Source: Globisporangium splendens (Eukaryota > Oomycota > Peronosporomycetes > Pythiales > Pythiaceae). From it: a stretch of 64,000 nt of DNA. Made by a program: the position numbers and the translations under genes. Shown one piece after another: positions 40,878 through 52,286 of this stretch (within the stretch, counting starts at the first letter, position 1; each line of letters begins with the position of its first letter). Location of the stretch: the NCBI GenBank assembly GCA_006386115.1, contig VFIW01000087.1, positions 1 through 64,000 of the forward strand. Reading direction: 5' to 3'. Below the pieces are notes generated by a model that was given only the letters and a program-made list of their open reading frames with translations, did no database searches and was not told where the DNA came from.

Positions 40878-43085
40878 AAAGAGTCATTGCCTGCCAAACT
40901 CGAGTCAAAGCTTGCTCGGTTTAGTTACCACGACGGGTTGTTGTGGCATCGACTGTCCAACTTTGATTACCCGCGTGTGTATGTACCGCATGACCAGAAT
41001 CTGAAACTTTCGATCCTGCATGAGTTTCACGATGCACCAGCGAGTGGGCATCTCGGGCGTGAAAAGACCTTCTTGCAAGTGTCTAATGTGTTTTGGTGGC
41101 CACACCAATACAAATGGATGGCCAATTATGTACGCTCATGCGAGCAGTGCCAGCGCGTGAAGCCTGCGGGCAAGAACAAAGCGCCGCTGCATCTGCTGCC
41201 GATTCCGCAAGACTGCTGGAAGTCGGTCAGCATGGATTTCGTCTTCGGTTTCCCGGAAGACAAGGCGCGCAACACAGGCGTCGTCGTGTTCGTCGACCGA
41301 CTGAGCAAAATGGTGCACGTTGCACCCGTGCGCAAGCATGTCACTGCGCAAGAGACGGCGTGCCTATTTTTAGAGCACGTGTTCCGCTATCACGGCTTGC
41401 CCGAGTCTATTGTATCAGACCGGGACCCGCGTTTCACCGCTGCCTTTTGGCGCGAACTCTTTCGCCTGCTCGGCACAGATCTGGCGATGTCCACTGCCGA
41501 TCACCCCGAGACAGACGGGCAAACCGAGCGCGTGAACCGTGTCGTCGAGGATATTCTTCGCAGCATCGCTGTCGATCATCCCCGCGACTGGAGCCGCTGG
41601 CTGCCGTACGCCGAGTTTGCTATAAATAGCAGTGAGCACGCCTCTACGGCCGTGACTCCGTTCTATTTTAACTCGCTGCGGCACCCGCGCGTACCCGCCA
41701 CTCTGTTCGAGGGCGTCGAACGCTCTGCGGTGGGAGGGCAACTCGCTGCGCTCGATGCGAGTGCGCGATCTCCGTCACCGGACGTGGCGTTAGCCGCTCA
41801 TGTGGACGCGCGCGATGCGCCGCCTGTGCGATCGCGTTCCGAATCTGTCACGGTCTTACCGGACAGCACGCAGAGTATTGACATCTCGGGCACGGTACTG
41901 AGTTACGGTACACGTGTCCCTAAAGATGGATCACCCACGGTACTGAGTTACGGTACTCGTGTGTCTATAGATGGCTCTCCCACGGTACCGAGTTACGGTA
42001 CTCGTGCCAAAAATAGCCAGTCTCAGACGGAATCAGGCGACTGCTCGCGTGAGCGTCAGCCACGAATGGAAGGACGCGCGGTGTCACCCACCGGCGCAGA
42101 AATAGATCTCTCTGCAGCACGCGCTGCGAGAGCAACGAAAAAGCAAGACAAAGCCGTCGCGGCAGCGCGGCAATTTGTTGATGAACGCGCAGCATTGTTG
42201 CGTCGCGTACGCGACCAACTAGCTGCTGCGCAAGACAAGCAAAAGCTCTACGCCGATAAATCGGGTAGAAAGAACAAACAAACGTTTTGTGTGGGTGATA
42301 AAGTGCTATTGAGCATTAAAAACCTACCAAACGATGCAGTCACAACGCTCCCCAGCGGGAGTAAGTTGTTGCCACGATTCATCGGGCCATACACTGTTGC
42401 GGAGAAGATTGGAGACTTGAATTACAAGCTCGATCTCCCAACGCGAATGGCAACGCACCCCGTGTTCTACGTGGGTTTGCTTAAGCGCTACCATGACGCT
42501 ACTGTGGATTTTTATCCCAGTCCGGGAGAACGTCGGTCTCATCAGGGGGCTCAGACGCCGCCGATCGAGACACGAGCGCGTTGTGCCTCTCCCAAAGCGT
42601 CTTCACTCGCGGAGCGTACCTCGCGTGGAAGTGCTTCCCGCGGACATGGTACTCCTCCAGCATCTGGCGAGCTTCCTTCAGCTCCGTCTCAAGCGCTGTC
42701 ACCCTCTGCTTCAACAGCGAGGTTTCGTCCAGGTATTGCTGGCGAAGGGTACGGACGGCTTGCTGTAGCGCCCCCAAAGACGATGCGTTCGCGTGAACCA
42801 TCTGAACCATCGCATCTGGTGCAACCACCGATGCTGAAGCGCGGTAGGGCGCCACCTATCCCGCTGATTGACAAGCAGGGACAGCGCCACTGCCATGTTG
42901 AGCGCCTGCTGCGTGTGCAGCGGCGTAAGGGGAACACCCACTACCTTGTGAAGTGGCGTGGGTACGATGTGTCACAGAGCTCTTGGGAGCCTGCTGAGCA
43001 CCTCCTCGAGGACGTTCCCGACATGGTCACCGCTTTTGAGCGTGCGTTGGTGGCGAGCGGGACTCGTCCATCTGTCGCTTGTTAA
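40878..43085 (+). CDS. Gypsy-1 copy 2 Pol, C-terminal part (IN-chromodomain)
   Basis: This continues 29,546-32,380 in frame after the nested insertion. It carries the integrase zinc finger (HEFHDAPASGHLGREK, CEQCQRVKP), the catalytic core (SMDFVFGFPED, SDRDPRFTAAF, DGQTERVNRVVED), the three-unit TVLSYGTR repeat, and a chromodomain at about 42,888-43,050. Pol ends at 43,085, tail to tail with and overlapping the antisense ORF. Confidence 0.92.
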   Translation, partial: KESLPAKLESKLARFSYHDGLLWHRLSNFDYPRVYVPHDQNLKLSILHEFHDAPASGHLGREKTFLQVSNVFWWPHQYKWMANYVRSCEQCQRVKPAGKNKAPLHLLPIPQDCWKSVSMDFVFGFPEDKARNTGVVVFVDRLSKMVHVAPVRKHVTAQETACLFLEHVFRYHGLPESIVSDRDPRFTAAFWRELFRLLGTDLAMSTADHPETDGQTERVNRVVEDILRSIAVDHPRDWSRWLPYAEFAINSSEHASTAVTPFYFNSLRHPRVPATLFEGVERSAVGGQLAALDASARSPSPDVALAAHVDARDAPPVRSRSESVTVLPDSTQSIDISGTVLSYGTRVPKDGSPTVLSYGTRVSIDGSPTVPSYGTRAKNSQSQTESGDCSRERQPRMEGRAVSPTGAEIDLSAARAARATKKQDKAVAAARQFVDERAALLRRVRDQLAAAQDKQKLYADKSGRKNKQTFCVGDKVLLSIKNLPNDAVTTLPSGSKLLPRFIGPYTVAEKIGDLNYKLDLPTRMATHPVFYVGLLKRYHDATVDFYPSPGERRSHQGAQTPPIETRARCASPKASSLAERTSRGSASRGHGTPPASGELPSAPSQALSPSASTARFRPGIAGEGYGRLAVAPPKTMRSREPSEPSHLVQPPMLKRGRAPPIPLIDKQGQRHCHVERLLRVQRRKGNTHYLVKWRGYDVSQSSWEPAEHLLEDVPDMVTAFERALVASGTRPSVAC

Positions 43086-44034
43086 TACCGAGACTCGTGC
43101 GAGCACGGTCATCACTCTTTGTCGCTTCGCGGTACTTTTGTACGCGCTGCACAGCGAATTGCATGCGCTGGCTACGTTGTGCCCCAGGATCGGTGGCCAA
43201 TGTACGCGCAGTGCCAAAACGTTTCACACCGGTTCTTGATGCCAAGAACGCGGTTTCATATTGATCCTCGGTCTCACCTTTGTAAAGGATAACCGGGATC
43301 GGGTGCACGCGTAGTGCCCCATCACGTCCTCGCAGATCGGCTTCGCGCCATCGTGCGAACTCGGAGTCATACCTCTCGAGTGGAACCCGCGCCCGTGCAA
43401 GTAAATTTGCCGGGGTTTTTGCTGTCGGCCATTCCTTTGGCGGCGGCATTATGGGAAGCGAAAAATGGACGGAACCTTTTGGTGGTGGTTCCAGCCCGGT
43501 CTCATTATTGGTAATGATGACCTCTCCCTTCTCCCTTTCGTTGACAGTCTTTGCGACGTCATTCTCTTCCTCCGTCCGATAAATCGAGACGTCTGCCGAG
43601 GGATTTCGTTCCAACTCGTGCAGTTCGGGGCTGCCGCTCCCGTAACGTAGCTCCTCATACTCGACCCACTCGTCGATGGAGTCGCGCCTCAGGGTGATGT
43701 CTTCCTCTTCCCCCCCATCCTCGGGTGAGTACTCGTGGTAGTCGACTGCCGTGTCGTCATCGGTGTCGCATGCCCTGCTCATCGGCTTGATGACAGGGAG
43801 ATCACCAAATTGTAGCTCACTGACACCGTCAGGAGCAGCCTTCGATTGAGCCGACTCGTTGTCGCTCATGCTCACGTCTTCCGTGGCAGACGTGACCTCA
43901 GCGGCAGCGCGTTGTTTTGCGCTTGCCGCCTCGCGCTTCTCAGCGTCGAGCTTCTGCAGTCTTTGAACGAGTCCTTCTGCAGGACCGCTTGCGCTTCGGG
44001 CGATCTTTTCGCGCACCGATTTGTTCGTCGCCAT
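42499..44034 (-). CDS. Antisense ORF (aORF) of Gypsy-1 copy 2, interrupted
   Basis: It begins MATNKSVREKIARSASG at 44,034 and is open for 335 codons to a TGA at 43,029-43,027. The same frame continues with one further TAG near 42,860, and carries the same coiled coil as 33,100-34,632 (down to 42,499). Against copy 1 it keeps the acidic block and HPIPVILYKGETEDQY, with many single-residue differences. The TGA is shared with copy 1, so a 335-residue form may be the usual product of this subgroup. An upstream in-frame ATG at 44,130 is less conserved. Confidence 0.72.
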
Positions 44035-44199
44035 CACGTGTGCGTTCACACTTGTGATATTACGATGCTTTTCGGAGAGATTTGCACGCGCGTTCGCAGT
44101 GCCTCTCCCGAAGAATACTGAGCACAACATCGTGCGTCGAAGCGCGACCACCACTCATTCGAAACCACTCCCGTGTTTCGCACTTTAGGTGGGGGGTGG

Positions 44200-44748
44200 T
44201 GTAACGGGGTCACACGCTAAGTTGCACCACAACAACTTAGCTCAATCTGTTGACATTGGACTAAGTCCGCATGCAACTAAAATTTCCGTACTTAGTTACG
44301 AGAAACACCAAAGCAGCCGAGCCATTAGGTTCGCCGCACTTACTCGAACCACAAAGGTAGCCAAGCTACTCTGATTAGAGGTCGGCCACAGACACCACTC
44401 TCATAGGCTAAAACAATATGCTTTTAGACCAATTGAATAACACGGCAATTCAGAGCCATTCACTTATGTTCACATTGAAATGAGCGGAAGTTCACTATGC
44501 TAGATAGTGAACTAAAGATAACTCAGGGTGTCCTGCAGAGGGCAACCCCCAACGAATAAACAGTTCCATTTTTACCGTTAACTAAAGTCTTTGGTTATCG
44601 ACGGTTGCTCTATAGAGACCTATAGGTAACCGATTGTTGCACTGCAGGAAGCAGGCAACAGCTCTCGGAACAGAGTCCTTGAGAGAAGCGTTGAATACGC
44701 TTCCTCACACACGTACCGTGCTGCGTAACTCGGAAGTGTCTGGTTACA
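44200..44748 (+). repeat. Gypsy-1 copy 2 3' LTR (549 bp, B subtype)
   Basis: A GGTGGGGGGTGG polypurine tract precedes it and CCGAT follows it. It is nearly identical to 27,700-28,248. Confidence 0.93.
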
Positions 44749-44753
44749 CCGAT

Positions 44754-45119
44754 CACGAGTCGAAGATCGACGATCTGACAGAAGGTTCTGCCCAGTGTTC
44801 GACTTTGGGGTCCCGTTTCGAGGAACGGTTCCAACAGGTTCAGGACTAACTTGTTCGACTCCAGGAGAACGAGAAGTCTCGTGAGTTGGCTCACGATCGC
44901 CTGTTGCGCTCTGTGGAAGAGGCAGGTTCGGCTCTCGAGGTACTTCGTGGCGAGTACCATTCTCGTCTTCAAGCGTTGGAGGCAGTGAAGGACCAATCCT
45001 TCGACGTCCTGCAACTCCTGTACGCCGAGAAGAATCTCCAGAGCGATGAGCTGTTTGCTTTTCGCAATCAAGTGGAGAGGCTTCACGATCAGCTCGATCG
45101 TTTGCGGAAGATCTCGTAG
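44754..45119 (+). CDS. Gypsy-2 antisense ORF (aORF), part 2
   Basis: It continues the frame broken at 27,699. A first stretch (SKIDDLTEGSAQ, FEERFQQVQD) ends in a TAA at about 44,847-44,849. A long coiled coil then runs to the TAG at 45,117-45,119 (RLLRSVEEAGSALEVLRGEY, FRNQVERLHDQLDRLRKIS). With one codon restored to sense, parts 1 and 2 form a ~355-residue basic protein with a coiled-coil tail, like the Gypsy-1 antisense ORF in layout. Confidence 0.72.
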
Positions 45120-48100
45120 GATCCGCAGATCCACTTGGAAGGTAAGGCTTTAGTCTACCCACATAAAATGTCGGGTGTAGACGCATGCGTGTAGGTATGT
45201 CTAGCGTGTAGGCATCGCCATTGCATTTCACTACCTTGAATGGTCCAATGAACCTTGGCAGAAGCTTGGAGCTTCCCAAGTTGGACACTGCATGTTCAGG
45301 CAGGTTCGCCGTGCTAAGTAATACAAGATCATTGATCTTATACACTTGCTTGTTCTTCCTTCCACTCTTGTCTGCTTGTTCCTTTTGCAGATCCTGAGCC
45401 TTCGCGATTGCGTCTCGAACAAACCTCACAACGGCTTGTCTCCTCACAATAAAGTCATCGACTTGCTGCTCTTCACGACTTGTTAGGTCGTCGAGGGGTT
45501 TCATCGAGTCGAAATTGGCTTTCAACTCGGAAGCAGCATTCAGGTCGTAAGACGACTTCGGCTTGTTTCCGTGAGCCGGAGTCCCTCCCCCACTTAAGGT
45601 AGAGACCTCACCCATTATGGAAGCAGGCACTCGAGGGTGAATGCCATAGTTCACATAAAATGGAGAGTGACCTGTCGAGACATGTGTGGAGTTGTTCAAC
45701 GCAAACTCGGCAAGAGGGAGAAACTCACTCCACTCTTTGAAAGACGTTGCGTAGCTGCGCAACACGTCTTCAAGGACACGATTCACTCGCTCTGTTTGAC
45801 CGTCCGTTTCAGGGTGTGCCGCTGTTGGCATGGACAACTTAGTGTCCAGAAGTCCAAACAGTGCACGCCAGAACTTGGACGTGAAACGGGTGTCACGGTC
45901 AGGCACGATCTCCGAGGGCAGTCCGTGTAGACGGAATACGACGTCTACAAAGACCTTGGCAGCCTTTTCCGCTGAGATCTTGTCCGAAACAGGCGCAAGA
46001 TGGACCATCTTGCTGAATCGGTCCACAAACACAAGGATGCCATTGCGTCCGTGTTTGTCTCTTGGAAGTCCGAATATGAAATCCATACTCACAGACTTCC
46101 AACTGTCCGATGGGACAGCCAATGGACGAAGTGGTGCCTGCGTGGAACCAGAGGGTTTCACTCGTTGGCAGATCTCGCAAGTCCTCACATACTTGCGTAC
46201 CCACTTGCACATGTGTGGCCAGTAGTAATCCCGGGAAAGACTGAGAAACGTTTTCTCACGTCCGAGACGGCCAGCCGAAGGACTGTCATGGTACTCATAC
46301 AAGAGTCGATGACGCAGACCTTCGTCGTTGGGAACAACAACCCTTGCTGTATCCCCTTGCTCAACCGCGTAGTACAACAACCCATTGTGTACTCGGAAGC
46401 GGTGAACTCGCGATCTTGTGCGTGACGGAAGACCTTGCAGTGCTTTGTCCGAAGGGTCCTTGAAATACTTCAACAAGTCCTGACATGTTTCGTCAGACTT
46501 GTACCCTTCGACGATCTCTTCTCGCACTGTAGTCGCAGCTCGCACCGCGATCGCTTGAACATCTTCACAGAGTCGACACGCTCCGTCCGTGCCTTCACTC
46601 TTGGTCTTCGGATCGTAATCCGGACGTCTTGACAGCGCATCGGCTAAGATTTTCGTCTTGCCTGGCTTGTAGTGTACAACAAAGTTGTACTCTGCAAAGA
46701 AGGAGAACCATCTCGCCATTCTTTGCGACAAATGAGGAGTCTTTACTGCCGTACGCAGAGATGCGTGATCAGTGTAGATAGCAAAGCGTTCCTCGCCAAG
46801 CAGATACACACGGAACTTGACCAAAGAATACTTCATCGCCAGAAGTTCTTTGTCGTGAACTGGGTAGTTCCGTTCTGCGGGTCGGAGTTGTCGTGACTGA
46901 TACGACACAACTCGCTCATGACCCTCATCATCGTGTTGCATTAAGGCGCAACCGATGGCATAGTCGCTCGCATCGCAGACGACGTGGAACGGCTTGTCGT
47001 GGTTTGGCAGAGCCAACACAGGAGCTTCTCGAAGACTCCTCTTGACTACTTCGAACGCCGTCTGATGGTCTTTCGACCACTTCCACTCAACGTCTTTCTT
47101 CAAGAGCTGTGTGAGGGGTTGCACCAACGCTGCGTAATTGCGCGTGTACTTGTGCAAGTAGTTGGCTAGACCCAACCACTGTCGTAGCTGTTTGACGTTC
47201 TGAGGCACAGGCCAATCGTCAATAGCTTTGACCTTCTCCGGATCGACTCGAACACCGCTCTTGCCCACAAAACAACCGAGAACAGGGATCTCGGGGGCGA
47301 AGAACATGCACTTCTTCAAGTTTGCGTAGTTTGTTCTCACGCATGACCCGGAAAACTTGACGAAGATGATCGAGATGAGCATCGACATCAGACTTCCCAT
47401 TCGTGGCCTTACTATGAACGAAAATATCGTCAAAGTAACTTGGTGCAAATGTTCGCAGAGGACGAAGAACGTTCGTGACCATTCGATTAAAGGTCGCAGG
47501 AGCATTCTTCAGTCCCTGTGGCATCACTAACCATTCCCACAGCATACCACTCGGGGCACTCACTGAGGTTAGTGGGACATCGTCTTCGCGCATTCGAATC
47601 TGATAGAACCCATCTTTCAGATCGATAGCACTAAAGACGGTGCTGCCAACCATTCCATCAAGGATCATGTCCTTGCGTGGAACCGGAGTCTGAGCTGGAA
47701 TTGTCGCGTCGTTCAGCTTGTTGAAAGCGTGAACAATGCGCCAACCTCCAGTTGCCTTCTTCACACAGAAAGTGGGACTGCAATGCGGAGACTTGCTCTC
47801 TCGCACATGACCAGCCTTAGCACGTTGTGCAAAGAACTCGTCGATTGCCTCGACTTGTTTCTTTGGCAACGGCCACTGTCTTGTGATGCAGTACTTCGCT
47901 CCCGAAAGTACATCAATCTCATGACGAATGCCTCTATCGAATGGCAATTCGTCCGGCACCTTGTCAGGGAAAATGTCTTCATATTCCCTGGCAAGCGCAT
48001 ACACGGGGTTCTTCTTGAGGGCGTCCCACGACTGCTCCTCGAACCTTTCCTTCCGTGTCTTTTCGTCCAACACATCCGCATCCGCACTTGATGCTGTGTT

Positions 48101-49790
48101 GACGAAGCCTTCGTCGACCATTTCGACGATCACACACACCTGCACAATGTCGCCTCTCGCTAGGCTGCGCTCCAGTGTCTTCTTGCTCATCGATGGCAAA
48201 GAAATCAACTCTTGGACTGAACTTGGAGGATTTTCAATCTTCACGTGACGGATTACATCCACGTCACCTTCTTCATTGTAGACCGCGATATTCACAAACT
48301 CGCTTGGAGTGTCTTGTGCTTGGACACTCCCTTCGTCATCACCACTTGTACCTTGATCAGGGGTACTCAAAACTCTTGGCGAAAAACTTCTCTTGCTGGT
48401 CTTCTTCTTCTTGTCTTGTTGGGAAGGGTGTTTGTTCCTCTTCCATTCACTCTTGTCAACGCCATCGCGAATCTTCTCGTCGTCGATGGCAAAAGACACA
48501 GTCTTTTTCTGGCGCCTGACTGCTCCACCTCCGTTCATCTTCTTTAAAATGGGTACCGCTTGTGAACATGGGGGACCATCGCACACCGCAATATCACAAG
48601 GGCCATCTGGGATCTCTTCCACAGATGTGTACACCCATACTACTTCATCCGTTGTTGTGCAGCGCAAGTCAACATCGCGTGACTTGCCAACGGAGATCTT
48701 CATATTCATCCAGTCAATGCTAGGTTGATAACGCTTCAACCACGGCATTCCCAGGATGATGTCAAACTTGTCATCGAGGTCGAGTAAAATAAACTCGTCT
48801 TCACCTCGGAAATCTTCACACTTGATTGCCAAGCGCACCACGCGCTTCGGCATCTTCACAGTTGACCCATTTGCCAACCGGACGATCATTGTCTTCTCTT
48901 CATTCGCATCAGACACGAAGACACTATGCCTGACGATCACTTCATTTCGAACAAAGTTGTTCGACGCACCAGTGTCAACCAAAGCTCGTAGAGGCGTTGC
49001 AATGCCGTCTACACGAACTTTGTGAACGATCAAACTTGACGTTTGACTGACACTCTTCTCACTCATAGTGGAAACTGCATGTGCTTGATGTACATAGGGG
49101 CCAGAGTCCTGTGTCTCCACAACGTCCACAGTCCTCTTTTCCGGGCCAATAGGAGGCCCCTCCCCTACTGTCCATTCCCGGTTTTTTGGCCCAGGTGACC
49201 GCTCGAACCGACGACCGTAAGAACGATCGTGGTTGTTCGAACGAGCACACTGTGTCGTTTGCCGACCCGGCAAAGACACCTTGCAGTTCCGAGCAATGTG
49301 ACCCGGCTTCCCGCAACGAAAACACTTCCCATCGTTGCGAGGACGCTCATTTCCAGGCGTGGAAATGTACGAGATGTCCATGGGCTCGGGACCGTCATGC
49401 GCAACATTTGATTGCCGCATTGGTCTCGACGCAAACCCATGGAACTTCGCTTGCTTGATGCTGAACTCTTCTTGCATCGCACGTTCGATAGCTTCGTCCA
49501 GCGTCTTGGGATACTCGCGGAACAGTTGGTTCCGAATCGGACCATCGTTCAGACCCGTCATGAACGTCACGACTTGCGTCGGAACGTCAATCGGCTCGTC
49601 AACGATACTCGACACCAAGTAGCGAGCACGTTGTGCATACGAGTGAAGGTCGAAACGACCTTGACGAAGCTTGAGGAACTCGGCGCGCGCACGGAACTCA
49701 CTCTGTGGAGGTTCAAACGCCTTCTTGAGTTCGGTCTTGAAGTGATCGTAGCTGGGGAAGCAGTTTAGATCGACTAAACGCTTGCCATAC
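44754..49790 (-). pseudogene. Gypsy-2 Gag C-terminus-Pol
   Basis: Unlike Gypsy-1, Gag and Pol share one frame. From right to left: the end of capsid (MTGLNDGPIRNQLFREYPKT), CCHC knuckle CFRCGKPGHIARNC, protease LVDTGASNNFVRNEV, and RT with YFDDIFVHS. A frame change follows near 47,325. Then come RNase H (DASDYAIGCALM, YTDHASLRTAV), the integrase finger (CEICQRVKP) and core (SMDFIFGLPRD, PDRDTRFTSKF, DGQTERVNRVLED). The C-terminal linker is cut at 44,753 by Gypsy-1 copy 2, and the chromodomain lies at 27,341-27,559. The frameshift and an upstream stop near 49,795 make it non-functional as it stands. Confidence 0.9.
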
Positions 49791-49794
49791 GCCT

Positions 49795-50226
49795 AGCTCT
49801 TCGCACGACCCGCAAGGTTGGACATCGCGAACAACACTTGCTGCGAAGGGTCTCGCAGTTGTCTTGCAGTTGTCTTGCAGTGATCGCTGCATCCAACTCG
49901 ACGAACCATCGTGAGAGGGGTTCGTTCTCTCCGCCGCGATACGGAGAGACGTCAAGCTTCGGTGGCACCGTCCTGAGTGAGGAAACAGGGGTTGCGACCT
50001 GCTTCCGGGAGGACATGATCTCGTGGTGCATGAAGCTGACCACCGCGCTCTTCTGGTCCTCCGGAGACGCCGATCAAAGCAGACTGACCACGGCAGCCTC
50101 TCCGATGACATCTCGCATGCGCTCAAGCGCCATCCACTCATGAGAAGACAAATGAGGGAAACCCACAATAGTCAACTCGACAGTTTCCGGTACTGCTGGA
50201 CCGAGTGGGGTTCCTGTAGCATCCAT
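49795..50226 (-). pseudogene. Gypsy-2 Gag N-terminus
   Basis: It begins MDATGTPLGPAVPE at 50,226, about 120 bp inside the 5' LTR. It resembles the Gypsy-1 Gag start (FPHLSSHEWMALERM versus FPHLSAEHRSVLTRM). The frame stops near 50,074, continues in another frame (PPKLDVSPYRGGENEPLSRW), and shifts again near 49,850. Residual LQDN repeats near 49,860 suggest a small tandem duplication there. A TAG lies near 49,795, just before the frame that carries the zinc knuckle. Confidence 0.78.
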
Positions 50227-50345
50227 GTTCCAAACAAGGATGCTCGCAGGGTCTTCGACAGGAATGCGCGACGTGCTTAAAGCCGCGTCGTCAAACCTCT
50301 TCACTTCACTGGGTCGTTGGAAGGACCGCTCGAAGTGCTACCAGG

Positions 50346-50994
50346 TGTAAGAGGGCGCTGTTCACAACAGTCCCTCAAACACGACACACACGCTTGTGCC
50401 AGAGGAAGCGATCTCCCGACTTGGAGGGAGGAACGAAGACTTGAGTACTTGAGAGAAAATTTGCATCTGAATTGAAATGGTTATGGTTCCTGTCGCTACT
50501 CGCTAATGAACCCCAAGGGATCCTACAGCTTTTATAACTAAAACCTAAACATACACAATAAAAACTATGAATCTGATATATAAAACCTTGGGTACACTGA
50601 GGTTGAACATAGGAGATCTTCGAGAAGCTTGAACTTCAAGTCTTGTATAAAATCCCTGCAAAGTGATTGACTCGCGCCACTCACTCCAGGCGGCAGAGAC
50701 ACGTCGGTCTCGTCGCCAGTCCAGTTTCCCAAGCAGGAACCATCACTCAGTACTGATTAGTACATGGATGTCATTACTCTGTACTGATTAGTACATGAGA
50801 ACAACATTCTGCACTGATCAGCACAGAGAACACTCGTGACGTCATCGAATGACGTCACACGTGCATGTTGGGACTGTATTACCGTAATCCCTTTGTTATT
50901 TGTGTCTCCACAATGCACGCTGAAGGTGGTGTGTTCCACACTAGATCTGTGGACAGATCCACCTTCATGTAATGGCTGGTTGTGGCCCATTACA
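50346..50994 (-). repeat. Gypsy-2 5' LTR (649 bp)
   Basis: On the minus strand it reads TGTAATGGGCC to CCTCTTACA, followed by the PBS CCTGGTAGCACTTC (50,332-50,345). A TGACGTCA palindrome lies at 50,836-50,858. It marks the right edge of the retrotransposon cluster. Confidence 0.9.
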
Positions 50995-51228
50995 TTCCTT
51001 CATTACAAGTGCTTCCCGACCCCCGACTCGTTCCTGTTCACGCTGATAGCTTCGCTGCTCTTGTGCTGTTCTGATGCAATCGTTGTTCAGCACGACCACT
51101 TGCTGCACATCCGCATGGTAGATGCGCTGTGCCGATGCACAACCCCTCCAACGAAGCATGAAGCAGCGTTGCCGAGACTCCATAAATGGAGTAGCGAATG
51201 CAGGCAAGTCTTTGTTCAAGACAAATTC

Positions 51229-51719
51229 TGTAACGGGACTTCCCGCCACACTCCCTCACGTGCGTACACTAAGTACGCACGACCCTCCTTCTCAAGTGCA
51301 CGGTGCGTACTTCAGCTAAGTCCGCACTGCAGATGGGTGCTAACCCCTCTTCTGTCATCAAGACCCCTCCACATTCCGTATGATAGGTCTTGTATGTCAT
51401 TGGATAATAATACAGAAGTAGGCAGGATTTGGCGCAATCAGGTCTCAGGAAAACAGTAGGAATTCTCCCAACCAACAATTAGGGTTTTGCATAAGGTTTT
51501 GGGTTTTACTCACGGTCTAGCCAGACCGCTCGACATAAGCACACAAAATAAAAACACTCTCATTCTTTCCTCATACTAGAACGATCGCTGCAGTATTGGG
51601 ACCAGCTTTCTCTAGTCCTATACTAAGTTCTATACAAACCCAGTTAGGTGTGGCACCTAACTGCGCACTTCCTCATGAACGCACACGTGTACGCCAGCGC
51701 AACGGTCGACCCGTTGTAA
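51229..51719 (+). repeat. Possible degenerate gypsy-type LTR
   Basis: It begins TGTAACGGGAC and ends near CCCGTTGTAA, so its ends resemble imperfect TGTAACGGG/CCCGTTACA repeats. There is no internal element, duplication or second copy in the window. The flanking 50,995-51,228 shows nothing recognisable. Confidence 0.3.
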
Positions 51720-51726
51720 ATTCAAC

Positions 51727-52286
51727 TTGCTGTCCATCACCAAGGTTTGCAAGAACGTCGACGACGGTGATCGTTTTTTCTCTCCACTCCCTGTGGTCGA
51801 GACATTTGCTCGGGTCTCTGAGGGCATGCGGCAGATGGGAGGTAAAATCTCCGATCTAAACAACAAACTGGAAAATCTAATCGAGCAGCAGCGAATTGTG
51901 ACACAAAACCAGCAACGTATCATGGGACAGCAAGATCGCATCATCCAGATGCTTACCCGGCACACTCGTCAACACCGATCGCAAGCGCTGTTTTGCCGAA
52001 GGAGTGCGTCGGTCATTGCTGGCTGGAGAGCCTCTGCTCTTTGAAGGGAGTCGGTTTTTCCTCGCTGGTGCATCAGTATTGGCACGACAATCTCGATTTG
52101 GTTCCATACAATGGGACCAATCATGCCCAGCGTGACGCAAGAAAAGCCATGAGAATCGCATCATTGTTTTTGAAATGCCGCAGTTCTTCACCGATTGCAG
52201 TGTTGTCGGACGACGCAGCTGGTGCTTGTAAGGAGGCTTGTGTAGTTGATGGCAAATTGAGAAGTGAGATTGAGAAAACTGTTTGA
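51727..52286 (+). pseudogene. Decayed ORF with coiled coil, unknown
   Basis: Two overlapping frames look like one gene with a frameshift near 52,000. The first encodes MRQMGGKISDLNNKLENL followed by a Gln-rich coiled coil (QQRIVTQNQQRIMGQQDRI). The second contains FSSLVHQYWHDNLDLVPYNG and ARKAMRIASLFLKC, ending at 52,286. No start, signal or domain is certain. It may be an old transposon-derived DNA-binding protein. Confidence 0.35.

Larger units (their letters stand above)
27700..44748 (+). mobile_element. Gypsy-1 copy 2 (host of a nested insertion)
   Basis: Matching 549-bp B-type LTRs (27,700-28,248 and 44,200-44,748) and a CCGAT duplication define it. Removing the nested element and one duplication leaves about 8,552 bp. 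By eye its LTRs differ at about nine sites. Gag, pol and the convergent antisense ORF are present. It inserted into the overlap of Gypsy-2 pol and its antisense ORF. Confidence 0.95.
26303..50994 (-). mobile_element. Gypsy-2 element (minus strand), split by Gypsy-1 copy 2
   Basis: The 5' LTR is at 50,346-50,994 and the 3' LTR at 26,303-26,921. Gag, protease, RT, RNase H and integrase lie between 50,226 and 44,754. The chromodomain lies at 27,559-27,341, on the far side of the 17-kb Gypsy-1 insertion (27,700-44,748). Without that insertion the element is about 7.6 kb. The outer flanks do not show a target duplication, and the two LTRs are of different subtype, so an LTR exchange or recombination is likely. 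Confidence 0.85.
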
